Positions 25,049 through 41,375 of a stretch of DNA of 64,000 bases are shown piece by piece. The position numbers and the translations under genes are program-made. Under the pieces are notes generated by a model, which saw only the letters and a program-made list of their open reading frames with translations, had not been told where the DNA came from and searched no databases. This DNA comes from Hydractinia symbiolongicarpus (lineage: Eukaryota; Cnidaria; Hydrozoa; Anthoathecata; Hydractiniidae). The stretch lies in assembly GCF_029227915.1 (NCBI RefSeq), contig NC_079883.1, positions 11,098,001 to 11,162,000 on the forward strand, read 5' to 3'. Position 1 is the stretch's first letter. The number at the start of each line of letters is the position of its first letter.

Positions 25049-25627
25049 ATGCTTATGACTTCGCCCCATCGTTATTTTGGCTTGCGCATTCGTTTTACTT
25101 ACGACAGAATTCTTCGTGTTTGTAGCCATGAAAGAAAGGGACTTCTGTGAGTGAATTTTTTTACTGTGGTCTAATAAAAAAGTCGAAACGCAGTGCCCAA
25201 TATATGAATTGCTCCTAATAGCCGGAAACAGGCCGTGTCGATGATGTAGGCCGACATACGCAACGCAAACCAAAGAACGCTTTATGAAAATCCTAACACG
25301 GGCGCGGAAGAAGCCCAAATTAACAGAGTAGATGTAATGCTGAAGACCTCAAACTCCAGCAGCTTCTCTTTCAGACTATTGCGTCGTGCTACAAATAAAA
25401 ATTAACATGCTTTCGCATAGTCGCGGCTCCCAAAACGGACATTATACGATGTACAGAAACACACATTTCTGTTTTCGCGCCAAATCAATTCCCGGGAGTG
25501 GTACTTTTACGTCCGCATACTTCGCACCGTCTTAAATTATATCTCATTTACACGGTAATGTTTAGTATACTTCTACTGTGATAACAAGCATCGTTTATCG
25601 TTGGATTGTTGTAAGAAAACATTAAAA

Positions 25628-26179
25628 ATGAGTGAAGCAGCTTCTCCAAAGAAAATCGCACCCAAGAAGAAACCTGCTGCAAAGAAGACAGCTGATCACC
25701 CTAAATATGTGGACATGATCAAGGCTGCTATCGCTACCCTAAAGGAACGCGGTGGTTCATCTCGCCAAGCTATTACAAAATATATTCATGCAAATTACAA
25801 AGTTGCTGAAAACTCAGATCATCATCTGAAAATGGCTCTTAAACGAGGAGTAACATCAGGCGATTTGATTCAAACTAAAGGCACTGGTGCTTCTGGATCA
25901 TTCAAGCTAGGTCAGGTAAAAAAAGAAAAACCTAAGAAAAAGGCCGCAGCAAAAAAGCCAACGGCAAAGAAGCCTACTGCAAAGAAAAGTACACCAAAAA
26001 AGAAGCCAGCAAAGAAGAGCACGCCAAAGAAAGCAGCAAAGAAGCCTGCCACAAAGAAAGCCTCGGCTAAGAAACCAGCAGCTAAGAAACCCACAAAGAA
26101 GCCTGTTGCTAAAAAACCTGCAGCAAAGAAGGTCAAAAAGACTCCCAAAAAGGCAGCAAAGAAGACCGCAAAAAAATAA
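25628..26179 (+). CDS. H1: Linker histone H1
   Basis: Intact copy. Stem-loop at 26212-26227. Confidence 0.97.
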   Translation: MSEAASPKKIAPKKKPAAKKTADHPKYVDMIKAAIATLKERGGSSRQAITKYIHANYKVAENSDHHLKMALKRGVTSGDLIQTKGTGASGSFKLGQVKKEKPKKKAAAKKPTAKKPTAKKSTPKKKPAKKSTPKKAAKKPATKKASAKKPAAKKPTKKPVAKKPAAKKVKKTPKKAAKKTAKK

Positions 26180-26540
26180 TTTGTGTGTATCTGGCTATTA
26201 CATTAACAAACGGCTATTTTTATAGCCACACATTTACAAAAAAACATTATCTTGGTACAAAGTTAAACTTGTTTAAGTCACTTAAACAGTTAAAAAAGAG
26301 TAATTTTAAGATTAGATTCCCTAAGTTTAAGTATTTTCGTTTTTAAATTTCTTATTTTCTTGCTTTTACTTTTCTTGCCCTTCATATTTTTAACATTGTC
26401 AAACTTTATGTAGCATAAAATTTTTATGTAGCATAAAATTTAAACAGAAAGCAGAACAAAGTTTGATATAAAAAGCTAGCCGTAATATTTTTTATGGATG
26501 TGTGGCTATAAAAATAGCCGTTTTTTGTTTGGTAAGATGC

Positions 26541-26954
<414 letters not shown>

Positions 26955-27432
26955 TTAAGAAGTCGATGTAGTACGGATACACAAGACGGTCTAAAATGCA
27001 CTATCGCGCCAAAGTTTTATTTCTCATATTGATTGACAGCTAAGGTTCAAAACAAACCATTTGATTGGTGCTAAGAAAGTAATTTCTGATTGGCTGCATA
27101 ATGACATTACGCTCATTACTTTAACATTTTTATAAAATCTGTGTTTTTTGGCTACGGGAAAACGGCTGTATCTTCTGATACACAAAAGCTTTTGACTTTT
27201 TTTTTTTTTAGTAAGTAGCAGAAGGTTTGGCGAATTCCAACGATGCCAAATTTATTGCCTTACTGAAACATTAAGACCACGAATTTTTAAAAAAACTACA
27301 GTTTTACTTAAAAAAATGTACAAAATGTTCGGAACATTTTGTAATGACGCAACTCTATTGGTTAATTAGGGTGTTTCCACGAGCAGTAGGTAATTTTATG
27401 GCCTCTTTTTAAAGCTGTCTGAATTCTGTTAA

Positions 27433-27789
<357 letters not shown>

Positions 27790-28251
27790 GCGTTGTCATT
27801 GCTCAACAAAAACGGCTATTTTTATAGCCACAAATCTTTTAAAACATTACTTTGTGCACGCTTCCAAATTACACAATGTGTAAAGTCTTGTCACAGTTAC
27901 ATTTATTGCTATACGATACTATGTCATATATGACACAAAAAAAATTTAGAAATACTTTGTAGGGTTAATTTGCCTGGGAGTGTTTCCGTGAAAAGCTGGG
28001 TTAAGTTAAATGTAAGCAATAACATGGATCAATGTACTTGTCTTTTCTGCAAGTACAGCTAATAATACGTATGAAAAGTGAAGCTAATCCACACACACAC
28101 ATGGGGAAGTATTTTAAATGTAGGCTAGTGTTCTTAAGCACATTATTTAGAAGTTTTATTAACTTCGGTTAACTTGTAGTGACGCCAAGTAAATGTTTTT
28201 TTAAAGATGTGTGGTCTTAAAAAAGACCGTTTGTGTTTGGTAGACGTTGGT

Positions 28252-28656
28252 TTACTTGCTGCTTGTGTATTTTGTGACGGCTTTTGTTCCTTCACTGACT
28301 GCGTGTTTTGCAAGTTCTCCAGGCAAGAGAAGACGTACTGCGGTTTGAATTTCACGAGAAGAGATGGTCGACTTTTTGTTTTGAAGAGCCAAACGCGAAG
28401 CTTCGGAAGCAATGCGCTCAAAGATGTCGTTGACAAATGAGTTCATGATGCTCATAGCTTTGCTTGAAACTCCGACATCTGGGTGAACTTGTTTCAAAAC
28501 ATTGTAGATGTAAATAGCATAACTTTCCTTTCTCTTTCTCTTGCGTTTCTTTTCACCAGTTCCACCAATCTTTCCTCCTTTTTTGCCGGCTCTTTTTTCA
28601 CCTTTCTTGGCTACTTTAGGTGCCTGTTTTCCTCCTTTAGCTGCTGCGTCAGACAT
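28252..28656 (-). CDS. H2B: Histone H2B
   Basis: Intact copy. Stem-loop at 28213-28228. Confidence 0.98.
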   Translation of the reverse strand: MSDAAAKGGKQAPKVAKKGEKRAGKKGGKIGGTGEKKRKRKRKESYAIYIYNVLKQVHPDVGVSSKAMSIMNSFVNDIFERIASEASRLALQNKKSTISSREIQTAVRLLLPGELAKHAVSEGTKAVTKYTSSK

Positions 28657-28940
28657 GGTTAAAAATTTTTGCTACTTAACTTGTAAATAAGCATTAAACT
28701 GCAAGTCAAAACTTTTTGTTTATAAGTAAAAAAATCGGATCGAATTCGATCCGAAAACGCCGATACGCAATTTAATTGGTTAAAAAAAAAATCTTTTGTT
28801 TAATACTTAATTATGATTGGTTAAAAAAACATGATTTCGATCCTATTTTTATGATGAAAAAACGAGTAAAGTTTATTTCGTTAACACTTACGTTAAATAT
28901 TCGTACGTTTTTGTATTAACTTACAAATCAAATCGCAGTT

Positions 28941-29321
28941 ATGTCTGGACGTGGAAAAGGTGGAAAAGCTAAGGCTAAAGCCAAGACAAGATCCTCAAGA
29001 GCTGGACTTCAATTTCCAGTCGGTAGAGTGCATAGATTCCTTCGTAGAGGGCACTATGCTAACCGAATTGGATCTGGAGCACCAGTTTACTTAGCAGCCG
29101 TCTTGGAATATTTATCTGCTGAGATATTGGAGTTGGCTGGTAACGCAGCAAGAGACAACAAAAAAGCTAGGATTATTCCAAGACATTTACAATTGGCTGT
29201 TCGTAATGATGAAGAATTAAACAAACTTTTGAGCGGTGTAACCATTGCAGCTGGTGGTGTTTTGCCAAACATTCAAGCTGTCTTACTCCCAAAGAAGAAC
29301 GACAAAGGACAGAAGAAGTAA
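28941..29321 (+). CDS. H2A: Histone H2A
   Basis: Intact copy. Stem-loop at 29344-29359. Confidence 0.98.
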   Translation: MSGRGKGGKAKAKAKTRSSRAGLQFPVGRVHRFLRRGHYANRIGSGAPVYLAAVLEYLSAEILELAGNAARDNKKARIIPRHLQLAVRNDEELNKLLSGVTIAAGGVLPNIQAVLLPKKNDKGQKK

Positions 29322-29518
29322 ACCGCTACACTCAGAAAACAACGGCTATTTTTATAGCCACACATCTTTAAAAAAACATTGTTTTTTTCACAAAACTATA
29401 ACCTTAAAGTCTAATAGATAATCCATGCATACGCCTTGTCCTAAGTAACTCAAAGAAATTAAATAAAAAAATTTGATCACAACGTCAAAATAAATTGCAC
29501 GTATTTGCCCCTACTAAT

Positions 29519-29637
29519 GTCTACGGCCATACCACGATGAACACACCCGTTCTCGTCTGATCACGGAAGTTAAGCATCGTCGGGCCGGGATAGTACTTGG
29601 ATGGGGGACCGCCTGGGAACTCCCGGTGTCGTAGGCT
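29519..29637 (+). rRNA. 5S rRNA: 5S ribosomal RNA
   Basis: Intact copy with TTTT terminator. Confidence 0.96.
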
Positions 29638-29987
29638 TTTCATTTTCATTTGTTGCCTTTTCATTTCAATGGTGCTGTGATATATTTCTTGTTATAACAA
29701 TTAAGGAACGTGGCGGTTGTTGAAAGTGTTTCCTATGACATTTTCCTACGACATTTTCAGGTGATAGTACGAGAAAAAAGAGCTTTCAAATGCATACAAA
29801 CTCGATCTATTGCCGATCATCCAATAACCCTGACGGAATGGCAAATAAAATAAAATTCCGCCGCCTTCCGAGGACTTATATCGCAATCACGTTTCGTAAC
29901 AGCCAAGCGAGGTTTTACCTTAGCGTTTAAGTCACCACCGACATTTGGCCGCGCAACTTTTCTAAGCTCATTCATTTTGACTTAAGG

Positions 29988-30152
29988 AGGGGGCGAGCGC
30001 GGACGCAGGCCCCCACTACCAGAAATTGTACGGTCGAGTTACTGACGTTTGCAGTAATCGCAGAGGTCAGCCCAAGCGTAGTGCAATGCAAGAGCCTCAC
30101 TCTGGAAGAAAACCCTCATTGATCAGTCTTTACTTCCCCGTCAGGTAAGTAT
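29988..30152 (-). ncRNA. U1: U1 snRNA
   Basis: Intact copy. PSE-like element at 30201-30209. Confidence 0.95.
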
Positions 30153-30344
30153 GAGTTGGAACTGCACCGTAGCATGAGGGTACCCTTCAAAGTTTGTTAA
30201 TGCTTGTGGCTTGAGTGTGTTATAAACTGCCGTGTCGCGGGGCATAGGCTGTATTCTCCCCCAGTGTACGCGTTTTGTTCCCGCCGTAGACTATGCAGAG
30301 TGCCGTCGGAAAGAGGACTGCTATTATTCTTTTATTGCTTATGT

Positions 30345-30529
30345 GGGCCGCCATCGGTAATAGTGCAACACCAAGGCAACCCGTGGTCACGGCGTGAATG
30401 AATCCACCTCCATGACCCAAGGCCAAAAATCAGATTAATATACTGACCATTCAGAGAATGGCCTACCAGATATTAAACTGATAAGAACAGATACTACACT
30501 TGATCTTAGCCATTAGGCCGAGAAGCGAT
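30345..30529 (-). ncRNA. U2: U2 snRNA
   Basis: Intact copy. PSE-like element at 30575-30583. Confidence 0.95.
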
Positions 30530-30837
30530 AAAGAACAAGCGTTGCCATGATAGGCATCGTCCACACACCGTAACTGCTTGTGGAGCATGTCACGTTACTG
30601 TAAAGCTTACAACTGTCACCGCGTACGGATGGACGGCGACATAGTAAAAATCACGGCTGTTGATTTAGCCGTAGGATGGAGAGCGACTGTAGCGAGTGGA
30701 TGGTAACTTACATGAATGCTAACAAAGGCGACGATACTAAGTGCGTGATATTACTTTCCAATATGACTGCGTACATTCCGTTTATCAACGCATTACGCCA
30801 GAACGTGCGCGCACCATGCAGCCGAAATGCGACAGTG

Positions 30838-30910
30838 CGACCCTGCCAGGAGTCGAACCTGGAATCCCCTGATTCGTAGTCAGATGCCTTATCCATTGGG
30901 CCACAGGGCC
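30838..30910 (-). tRNA. tRNA-Arg (ACG)
   Basis: The gene itself is intact. The 14-bp deletion lies about 25 bases downstream of its 3' end. Confidence 0.96.
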
Positions 30911-31489
30911 ATGCTTATGACTTCGCCCCATCGTTATTTTGGCTTGCGCATTCGTTTTACTTACGACAGAATTCTTCGTGTTTGTAGCCATGAAAGAAAG
31001 GGACTTCTGTGAGTGAATTTTTTTACTGTGGTCTAATAAAAAAGTCGAAACGCAGTGCCCAATATATGAATTGCTCCTAATAGCCGGAAACAGGCCGTGT
31101 CGATGATGTAGGCCGACATACGCAACGCAAACCAAAGAACGCTTTATGAAAATCCTAACACGGGCGCGGAAGAAGCCCAAATTAACAGAGTAGATGTAAT
31201 GCTGAAGACCTCAAACTCCAGCAGCTTCTCTTTCAGACTATTGCGTCGTGCTACAAATAAAAATTAACATGCTTTCGCATAGTCGCGGCTCCCAAAACGG
31301 ACATTATACGATGTACAGAAACACACATTTCTGTTTTCGCGCCAAATCAATTCCCGGGAGTGGTACTTTTACGTCCGCATACTTCGCACCGTCTTAAATT
31401 ATATCTCATTTACACGGTAATGTTTAGTATACTTCTACTGTGATAACAAGCATCGTTTATCGTTGGATTGTTGTAAGAAAACATTAAAA

Positions 31490-32041
31490 ATGAGTGAAGC
31501 AGCTTCTCCAAAGAAAATCGCACCCAAGAAGAAACCTGCTGCAAAGAAGACAGCTGATCACCCTAAATATGTGGACATGATCAAGGCTGCTATCGCTACC
31601 CTAAAGGAACGCGGTGGTTCATCTCGCCAAGCTATTACAAAATATATTCATGCAAATTACAAAGTTGCTGAAAACTCAGATCATCATCTGAAAATGGCTC
31701 TTAAACGAGGAGTAACATCAGGCGATTTGATTCAAACTAAAGGCACTGGTGCTTCTGGATCATTCAAGCTAGGTCAGGTAAAAAAAGAAAAACCTAAGAA
31801 AAAGGCCGCAGCAAAAAAGCCAACGGCAAAGAAGCCTACTGCAAAGAAAAGTACACCAAAAAAGAAGCCAGCAAAGAAGAGCACGCCAAAGAAAGCAGCA
31901 AAGAAGCCTGCCACAAAGAAAGCCTCGGCTAAGAAACCAGCAGCTAAGAAACCCACAAAGAAGCCTGTTGCTAAAAAACCTGCAGCAAAGAAGGTCAAAA
32001 AGACTCCCAAAAAGGCAGCAAAGAAGACCGCAAAAAAATAA
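31490..32041 (+). CDS. H1: Linker histone H1
   Basis: Intact copy. Stem-loop at 32074-32089. Confidence 0.97.
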   Translation: MSEAASPKKIAPKKKPAAKKTADHPKYVDMIKAAIATLKERGGSSRQAITKYIHANYKVAENSDHHLKMALKRGVTSGDLIQTKGTGASGSFKLGQVKKEKPKKKAAAKKPTAKKPTAKKSTPKKKPAKKSTPKKAAKKPATKKASAKKPAAKKPTKKPVAKKPAAKKVKKTPKKAAKKTAKK

Positions 32042-32402
32042 TTTGTGTGTATCTGGCTATTACATTAACAAACGGCTATTTTTATAGCCACACATTTACA
32101 AAAAAACATTATCTTGGTACAAAGTTAAACTTGTTTAAGTCACTTAAACAGTTAAAAAAGAGTAATTTTAAGATTAGATTCCCTAAGTTTAAGTATTTTC
32201 GTTTTTAAATTTCTTATTTTCTTGCTTTTACTTTTCTTGCCCTTCATATTTTTAACATTGTCAAACTTTATGTAGCATAAAATTTTTATGTAGCATAAAA
32301 TTTAAACAGAAAGCAGAACAAAGTTTGATATAAAAAGCTAGCCGTAATATTTTTTATGGATGTGTGGCTATAAAAATAGCCGTTTTTTGTTTGGTAAGAT
32401 GC

Positions 32403-32816
<414 letters not shown>

Positions 32817-33294
32817 TTAAGAAGTCGATGTAGTACGGATACACAAGACGGTCTAAAATGCACTATCGCGCCAAAGTTTTATTTCTCATATTGATTGACA
32901 GCTAAGGTTCAAAACAAACCATTTGATTGGTGCTAAGAAAGTAATTTCTGATTGGCTGCATAATGACATTACGCTCATTACTTTAACATTTTTATAAAAT
33001 CTGTGTTTTTTGGCTACGGGAAAACGGCTGTATCTTCTGATACACAAAAGCTTTTGACTTTTTTTTTTTTTAGTAAGTAGCAGAAGGTTTGGCGAATTCC
33101 AACGATGCCAAATTTATTGCCTTACTGAAACATTAAGACCACGAATTTTTAAAAAAACTACAGTTTTACTTAAAAAAATGTACAAAATGTTCGGAACATT
33201 TTGTAATGACGCAACTCTATTGGTTAATTAGGGTGTTTCCACGAGCAGTAGGTAATTTTATGGCCTCTTTTTAAAGCTGTCTGAATTCTGTTAA

Positions 33295-33651
<357 letters not shown>

Positions 33652-34113
33652 GCGTTGTCATTGCTCAACAAAAACGGCTATTTTTATAGCCACAAATCTT
33701 TTAAAACATTACTTTGTGCACGCTTCCAAATTACACAATGTGTAAAGTCTTGTCACAGTTACATTTATTGCTATACGATACTATGTCATATATGACACAA
33801 AAAAAATTTAGAAATACTTTGTAGGGTTAATTTGCCTGGGAGTGTTTCCGTGAAAAGCTGGGTTAAGTTAAATGTAAGCAATAACATGGATCAATGTACT
33901 TGTCTTTTCTGCAAGTACAGCTAATAATACGTATGAAAAGTGAAGCTAATCCACACACACACATGGGGAAGTATTTTAAATGTAGGCTAGTGTTCTTAAG
34001 CACATTATTTAGAAGTTTTATTAACTTCGGTTAACTTGTAGTGACGCCAAGTAAATGTTTTTTTAAAGATGTGTGGTCTTAAAAAAGACCGTTTGTGTTT
34101 GGTAGACGTTGGT

Positions 34114-34518
34114 TTACTTGCTGCTTGTGTATTTTGTGACGGCTTTTGTTCCTTCACTGACTGCGTGTTTTGCAAGTTCTCCAGGCAAGAGAAGACGTAC
34201 TGCGGTTTGAATTTCACGAGAAGAGATGGTCGACTTTTTGTTTTGAAGAGCCAAACGCGAAGCTTCGGAAGCAATGCGCTCAAAGATGTCGTTGACAAAT
34301 GAGTTCATGATGCTCATAGCTTTGCTTGAAACTCCGACATCTGGGTGAACTTGTTTCAAAACATTGTAGATGTAAATAGCATAACTTTCCTTTCTCTTTC
34401 TCTTGCGTTTCTTTTCACCAGTTCCACCAATCTTTCCTCCTTTTTTGCCGGCTCTTTTTTCACCTTTCTTGGCTACTTTAGGTGCCTGTTTTCCTCCTTT
34501 AGCTGCTGCGTCAGACAT
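34114..34518 (-). CDS. H2B: Histone H2B
   Basis: Intact copy. Stem-loop at 34075-34090. Confidence 0.98.
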   Translation of the reverse strand: MSDAAAKGGKQAPKVAKKGEKRAGKKGGKIGGTGEKKRKRKRKESYAIYIYNVLKQVHPDVGVSSKAMSIMNSFVNDIFERIASEASRLALQNKKSTISSREIQTAVRLLLPGELAKHAVSEGTKAVTKYTSSK

Positions 34519-34802
34519 GGTTAAAAATTTTTGCTACTTAACTTGTAAATAAGCATTAAACTGCAAGTCAAAACTTTTTGTTTATAAGTAAAAAAATCGG
34601 ATCGAATTCGATCCGAAAACGCCGATACGCAATTTAATTGGTTAAAAAAAAAATCTTTTGTTTAATACTTAATTATGATTGGTTAAAAAAACATGATTTC
34701 GATCCTATTTTTATGATGAAAAAACGAGTAAAGTTTATTTCGTTAACACTTACGTTAAATATTCGTACGTTTTTGTATTAACTTACAAATCAAATCGCAG
34801 TT

Positions 34803-35183
34803 ATGTCTGGACGTGGAAAAGGTGGAAAAGCTAAGGCTAAAGCCAAGACAAGATCCTCAAGAGCTGGACTTCAATTTCCAGTCGGTAGAGTGCATAGATT
34901 CCTTCGTAGAGGGCACTATGCTAACCGAATTGGATCTGGAGCACCAGTTTACTTAGCAGCCGTCTTGGAATATTTATCTGCTGAGATATTGGAGTTGGCT
35001 GGTAACGCAGCAAGAGACAACAAAAAAGCTAGGATTATTCCAAGACATTTACAATTGGCTGTTCGTAATGATGAAGAATTAAACAAACTTTTGAGCGGTG
35101 TAACCATTGCAGCTGGTGGTGTTTTGCCAAACATTCAAGCTGTCTTACTCCCAAAGAAGAACGACAAAGGACAGAAGAAGTAA
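34803..35183 (+). CDS. H2A: Histone H2A
   Basis: Intact copy. Stem-loop at 35206-35221. Confidence 0.98.
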   Translation: MSGRGKGGKAKAKAKTRSSRAGLQFPVGRVHRFLRRGHYANRIGSGAPVYLAAVLEYLSAEILELAGNAARDNKKARIIPRHLQLAVRNDEELNKLLSGVTIAAGGVLPNIQAVLLPKKNDKGQKK

Positions 35184-35380
35184 ACCGCTACACTCAGAAA
35201 ACAACGGCTATTTTTATAGCCACACATCTTTAAAAAAACATTGTTTTTTTCACAAAACTATAACCTTAAAGTCTAATAGATAATCCATGCATACGCCTTG
35301 TCCTAAGTAACTCAAAGAAATTAAATAAAAAAATTTGATCACAACGTCAAAATAAATTGCACGTATTTGCCCCTACTAAT

Positions 35381-35499
35381 GTCTACGGCCATACCACGAT
35401 GAACACACCCGTTCTCGTCTGATCACGGAAGTTAAGCATCGTCGGGCCGGGATAGTACTTGGATGGGGGACCGCCTGGGAACTCCCGGTGTCGTAGGCT
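35381..35499 (+). rRNA. 5S rRNA: 5S ribosomal RNA
   Basis: Intact copy with TTTT terminator. Confidence 0.96.
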
Positions 35500-35849
35500 T
35501 TTCATTTTCATTTGTTGCCTTTTCATTTCAATGGTGCTGTGATATATTTCTTGTTATAACAATTAAGGAACGTGGCGGTTGTTGAAAGTGTTTCCTATGA
35601 CATTTTCCTACGACATTTTCAGGTGATAGTACGAGAAAAAAGAGCTTTCAAATGCATACAAACTCGATCTATTGCCGATCATCTAATAACCCTGACGGAA
35701 TGGCAAATAAAATAAAATTCCGCCGCCTTCCGAGGACTTATATCGCAATCACGTTTCGTAACAGCCAAGCGAGGTTTTACCTTAGCGTTTAAGTCACCAC
35801 CGACATTTGGCCGCGCAACTTTTCTAAGCTCATTCATTTTGACTTAAGG

Positions 35850-36014
35850 AGGGGGCGAGCGCGGACGCAGGCCCCCACTACCAGAAATTGTACGGTCGAG
35901 TTACTGACGTTTGCAGTAATCGCAGAGGTCAGCCCAAGCGTAGTGCAATGCAAGAGCCTCACTCTGGAAGAAAACCCTCATTGATCAGTCTTTACTTCCC
36001 CGTCAGGTAAGTAT
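35850..36014 (-). ncRNA. U1: U1 snRNA
   Basis: Intact copy. PSE-like element at 36063-36071. Confidence 0.95.
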
Positions 36015-36206
36015 GAGTTGGAACTGCACCGTAGCATGAGGGTACCCTTCAAAGTTTGTTAATGCTTGTGGCTTGAGTGTGTTATAAACTGCCGTGTCGC
36101 GGGGCATAGGCTGTATTCTCCCCCAGTGTACGCGTTTTGTTCCCGCCGTAGACTATGCAGAGTGCCGTCGGAAAGAGGACTGCTATTATTCTTTTATTGC
36201 TTATGT

Positions 36207-36391
36207 GGGCCGCCATCGGTAATAGTGCAACACCAAGGCAACCCGTGGTCACGGCGTGAATGAATCCACCTCCATGACCCAAGGCCAAAAATCAGATTAA
36301 TATACTGACCATTCAGAGAATGGCCTACCAGATATTAAACTGATAAGAACAGATACTACACTTGATCTTAGCCATTAGGCCGAGAAGCGAT
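36207..36391 (-). ncRNA. U2: U2 snRNA
   Basis: Intact copy. PSE-like element at 36437-36445. Confidence 0.95.
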
Positions 36392-36713
36392 AAAGAACAA
36401 GCGTTGCCATGATAGGCATCGTCCACACACCGTAACTGCTTGTGGAGCATGTCACGTTACTGTAAAGCTTACAACTGTCACCGCGTACGGATGGACGGCG
36501 ACATAGTAAAAATCACGGCTGTTGATTTAGCCGTAGGATGGAGAGCGACTGTAGCGAGTGGATGGTAACTTACATGAATGCTAACAAAGGCGACGATACT
36601 AAGTGCGTGATATTACTTTCCAATATGACTGCGTACATTCCGTTTATCAACGCATTACGCCAGAACGTGCGCGCGCGTTACACAGTAGACCATGCAGCCG
36701 AAATGCGACAGTG

Positions 36714-36786
36714 CGACCCTGCCAGGAGTCGAACCTGGAATCCCCTGATTCGTAGTCAGATGCCTTATCCATTGGGCCACAGGGCC
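36714..36786 (-). tRNA. tRNA-Arg (ACG)
   Basis: Intact copy. Confidence 0.96.
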
Positions 36787-37365
36787 ATGCTTATGACTTC
36801 GCCCCATCGTTATTTTGGCTTGCGCATTCGTTTTACTTACGACAGAATTCTTCGTGTTTGTAGCCATGAAAGAAAGGGACTTCTGTGAGTGAATTTTTTT
36901 ACTGTGGTCTAATAAAAAAGTCGAAACGCAGTGCCCAATATATGAATTGCTCCTAATAGCCGGAAACAGGCCGTGTCGATGATGTAGGCCGACATACGCA
37001 ACGCAAACCAAAGAACGCTTTATGAAAATCCTAACACGGGCGCGGAAGAAGCCCAAATTAACAGAGTAGATGTAATGCTGAAGACCTCAAACTCCAGCAG
37101 CTTCTCTTTCAGACTATTGCGTCGTGCTACAAATAAAAATTAACATGCTTTCGCATAGTCGCGGCTCCCAAAACGGACATTATACGATGTACAGAAACAC
37201 ACATTTCTGTTTTCGCGCCAAATCAATTCCCGGGAGTGGTACTTTTACGTCCGCATACTTCGCACCGTCTTAAATTATATCTCATTTACACGGTAATGTT
37301 TAGTATACTTCTACTGTGATAACAAGCATCGTTTATCGTTGGATTGTTGTAAGAAAACATTAAAA

Positions 37366-37917
37366 ATGAGTGAAGCAGCTTCTCCAAAGAAAATCGCACC
37401 CAAGAAGAAACCTGCTGCAAAGAAGACAGCTGATCACCCTAAATATGTGGACATGATCAAGGCTGCTATCGCTACCCTAAAGGAACGCGGTGGTTCATCT
37501 CGCCAAGCTATTACAAAATATATTCATGCAAATTACAAAGTTGCTGAAAACTCAGATCATCATCTGAAAATGGCTCTTAAACGAGGAGTAACATCAGGCG
37601 ATTTGATTCAAACTAAAGGCACTGGTGCTTCTGGATCATTCAAGCTAGGTCAGGTAAAAAAAGAAAAACCTAAGAAAAAGGCCGCAGCAAAAAAGCCAAC
37701 GGCAAAGAAGCCTACTGCAAAGAAAAGTACACCAAAAAAGAAGCCAGCAAAGAAGAGCACGCCAAAGAAAGCAGCAAAGAAGCCTGCCACAAAGAAAGCC
37801 TCGGCTAAGAAACCAGCAGCTAAGAAACCCACAAAGAAGCCTGTTGCTAAAAAACCTGCAGCAAAGAAGGTCAAAAAGACTCCCAAAAAGGCAGCAAAGA
37901 AGACCGCAAAAAAATAA
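37366..37917 (+). CDS. H1: Linker histone H1
   Basis: Intact copy. Stem-loop at 37950-37965. Confidence 0.97.
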   Translation: MSEAASPKKIAPKKKPAAKKTADHPKYVDMIKAAIATLKERGGSSRQAITKYIHANYKVAENSDHHLKMALKRGVTSGDLIQTKGTGASGSFKLGQVKKEKPKKKAAAKKPTAKKPTAKKSTPKKKPAKKSTPKKAAKKPATKKASAKKPAAKKPTKKPVAKKPAAKKVKKTPKKAAKKTAKK

Positions 37918-38278
37918 TTTGTGTGTATCTGGCTATTACATTAACAAACGGCTATTTTTATAGCCACACATTTACAAAAAAACATTATCTTGGTACAAAG
38001 TTAAACTTGTTTAAGTCACTTAAACAGTTAAAAAAGAGTAATTTTAAGATTAGATTCCCTAAGTTTAAGTATTTTCGTTTTTAAATTTCTTATTTTCTTG
38101 CTTTTACTTTTCTTGCCCTTCATATTTTTAACATTGTCAAACTTTATGTAGCATAAAATTTTTATGTAGCATAAAATTTAAACAGAAAGCAGAACAAAGT
38201 TTGATATAAAAAGCTAGCCGTAATATTTTTTATGGATGTGTGGCTATAAAAATAGCCGTTTTTTGTTTGGTAAGATGC

Positions 38279-38692
<414 letters not shown>

Positions 38693-39170
38693 TTAAGAAG
38701 TCGATGTAGTACGGATACACAAGACGGTCTAAAATGCACTATCGCGCCAAAGTTTTATTTCTCATATTGATTGACAGCTAAGGTTCAAAACAAACCATTT
38801 GATTGGTGCTAAGAAAGTAATTTCTGATTGGCTGCATAATGACATTACGCTCATTACTTTAACATTTTTATAAAATCTGTGTTTTTTGGCTACGGGAAAA
38901 CGGCTGTATCTTCTGATACACAAAAGCTTTTGACTTTTTTTTTTTTTAGTAAGTAGCAGAAGGTTTGGCGAATTCCAACGATGCCAAATTTATTGCCTTA
39001 CTGAAACATTAAGACCACGAATTTTTAAAAAAACTACAGTTTTACTTAAAAAAATGTACAAAATGTTCGGAACATTTTGTAATGACGCAACTCTATTGGT
39101 TAATTAGGGTGTTTCCACGAGCAGTAGGTAATTTTATGGCCTCTTTTTAAAGCTGTCTGAATTCTGTTAA

Positions 39171-39527
<357 letters not shown>

Positions 39528-39989
39528 GCGTTGTCATTGCTCAACAAAAACGGCTATTTTTATAGCCACAAATCTTTTAAAACATTACTTTGTGCACGCT
39601 TCCAAATTACACAATGTGTAAAGTCTTGTCACAGTTACATTTATTGCTATACGATACTATGTCATATATGACACAAAAAAAATTTAGAAATACTTTGTAG
39701 GGTTAATTTGCCTGGGAGTGTTTCCGTGAAAAGCTGGGTTAAGTTAAATGTAAGCAATAACATGGATCAATGTACTTGTCTTTTCTGCAAGTACAGCTAA
39801 TAATACGTATGAAAAGTGAAGCTAATCCACACACACACATGGGGAAGTATTTTAAATGTAGGCTAGTGTTCTTAAGCACATTATTTAGAAGTTTTATTAA
39901 CTTCGGTTAACTTGTAGTGACGCCAAGTAAATGTTTTTTTAAAGATGTGTGGTCTTAAAAAAGACCGTTTGTGTTTGGTAGACGTTGGT

Positions 39990-40394
39990 TTACTTGCTGC
40001 TTGTGTATTTTGTGACGGCTTTTGTTCCTTCACTGACTGCGTGTTTTGCAAGTTCTCCAGGCAAGAGAAGACGTACTGCGGTTTGAATTTCACGAGAAGA
40101 GATGGTCGACTTTTTGTTTTGAAGAGCCAAACGCGAAGCTTCGGAAGCAATGCGCTCAAAGATGTCGTTGACAAATGAGTTCATGATGCTCATAGCTTTG
40201 CTTGAAACTCCGACATCTGGGTGAACTTGTTTCAAAACATTGTAGATGTAAATAGCATAACTTTCCTTTCTCTTTCTCTTGCGTTTCTTTTCACCAGTTC
40301 CACCAATCTTTCCTCCTTTTTTGCCGGCTCTTTTTTCACCTTTCTTGGCTACTTTAGGTGCCTGTTTTCCTCCTTTAGCTGCTGCGTCAGACAT
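39990..40394 (-). CDS. H2B: Histone H2B
   Basis: Intact copy. Stem-loop at 39951-39966. Confidence 0.98.
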   Translation of the reverse strand: MSDAAAKGGKQAPKVAKKGEKRAGKKGGKIGGTGEKKRKRKRKESYAIYIYNVLKQVHPDVGVSSKAMSIMNSFVNDIFERIASEASRLALQNKKSTISSREIQTAVRLLLPGELAKHAVSEGTKAVTKYTSSK

Positions 40395-40678
40395 GGTTAA
40401 AAATTTTTGCTACTTAACTTGTAAATAAGCATTAAACTGCAAGTCAAAACTTTTTGTTTATAAGTAAAAAAATCGGATCGAATTCGATCCGAAAACGCCG
40501 ATACGCAATTTAATTGGTTAAAAAAAAAATCTTTTGTTTAATACTTAATTATGATTGGTTAAAAAAACATGATTTCGATCCTATTTTTATGATGAAAAAA
40601 CGAGTAAAGTTTATTTCGTTAACACTTACGTTAAATATTCGTACGTTTTTGTATTAACTTACAAATCAAATCGCAGTT

Positions 40679-41059
40679 ATGTCTGGACGTGGAAAAGGTG
40701 GAAAAGCTAAGGCTAAAGCCAAGACAAGATCCTCAAGAGCTGGACTTCAATTTCCAGTCGGTAGAGTGCATAGATTCCTTCGTAGAGGGCACTATGCTAA
40801 CCGAATTGGATCTGGAGCACCAGTTTACTTAGCAGCCGTCTTGGAATATTTATCTGCTGAGATATTGGAGTTGGCTGGTAACGCAGCAAGAGACAACAAA
40901 AAAGCTAGGATTATTCCAAGACATTTACAATTGGCTGTTCGTAATGATGAAGAATTAAACAAACTTTTGAGCGGTGTAACCATTGCAGCTGGTGGTGTTT
41001 TGCCAAACATTCAAGCTGTCTTACTCCCAAAGAAGAACGACAAAGGACAGAAGAAGTAA
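40679..41059 (+). CDS. H2A: Histone H2A
   Basis: Intact copy. Stem-loop at 41082-41097. Confidence 0.98.
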   Translation: MSGRGKGGKAKAKAKTRSSRAGLQFPVGRVHRFLRRGHYANRIGSGAPVYLAAVLEYLSAEILELAGNAARDNKKARIIPRHLQLAVRNDEELNKLLSGVTIAAGGVLPNIQAVLLPKKNDKGQKK

Positions 41060-41256
41060 ACCGCTACACTCAGAAAACAACGGCTATTTTTATAGCCACA
41101 CATCTTTAAAAAAACATTGTTTTTTTCACAAAACTATAACCTTAAAGTCTAATAGATAATCCATGCATACGCCTTGTCCTAAGTAACTCAAAGAAATTAA
41201 ATAAAAAAATTTGATCACAACGTCAAAATAAATTGCACGTATTTGCCCCTACTAAT

Positions 41257-41375
41257 GTCTACGGCCATACCACGATGAACACACCCGTTCTCGTCTGATC
41301 ACGGAAGTTAAGCATCGTCGGGCCGGGATAGTACTTGGATGGGGGACCGCCTGGGAACTCCCGGTGTCGTAGGCT
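41257..41375 (+). rRNA. 5S rRNA: 5S ribosomal RNA
   Basis: Intact copy with TTTT terminator. Confidence 0.96.
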
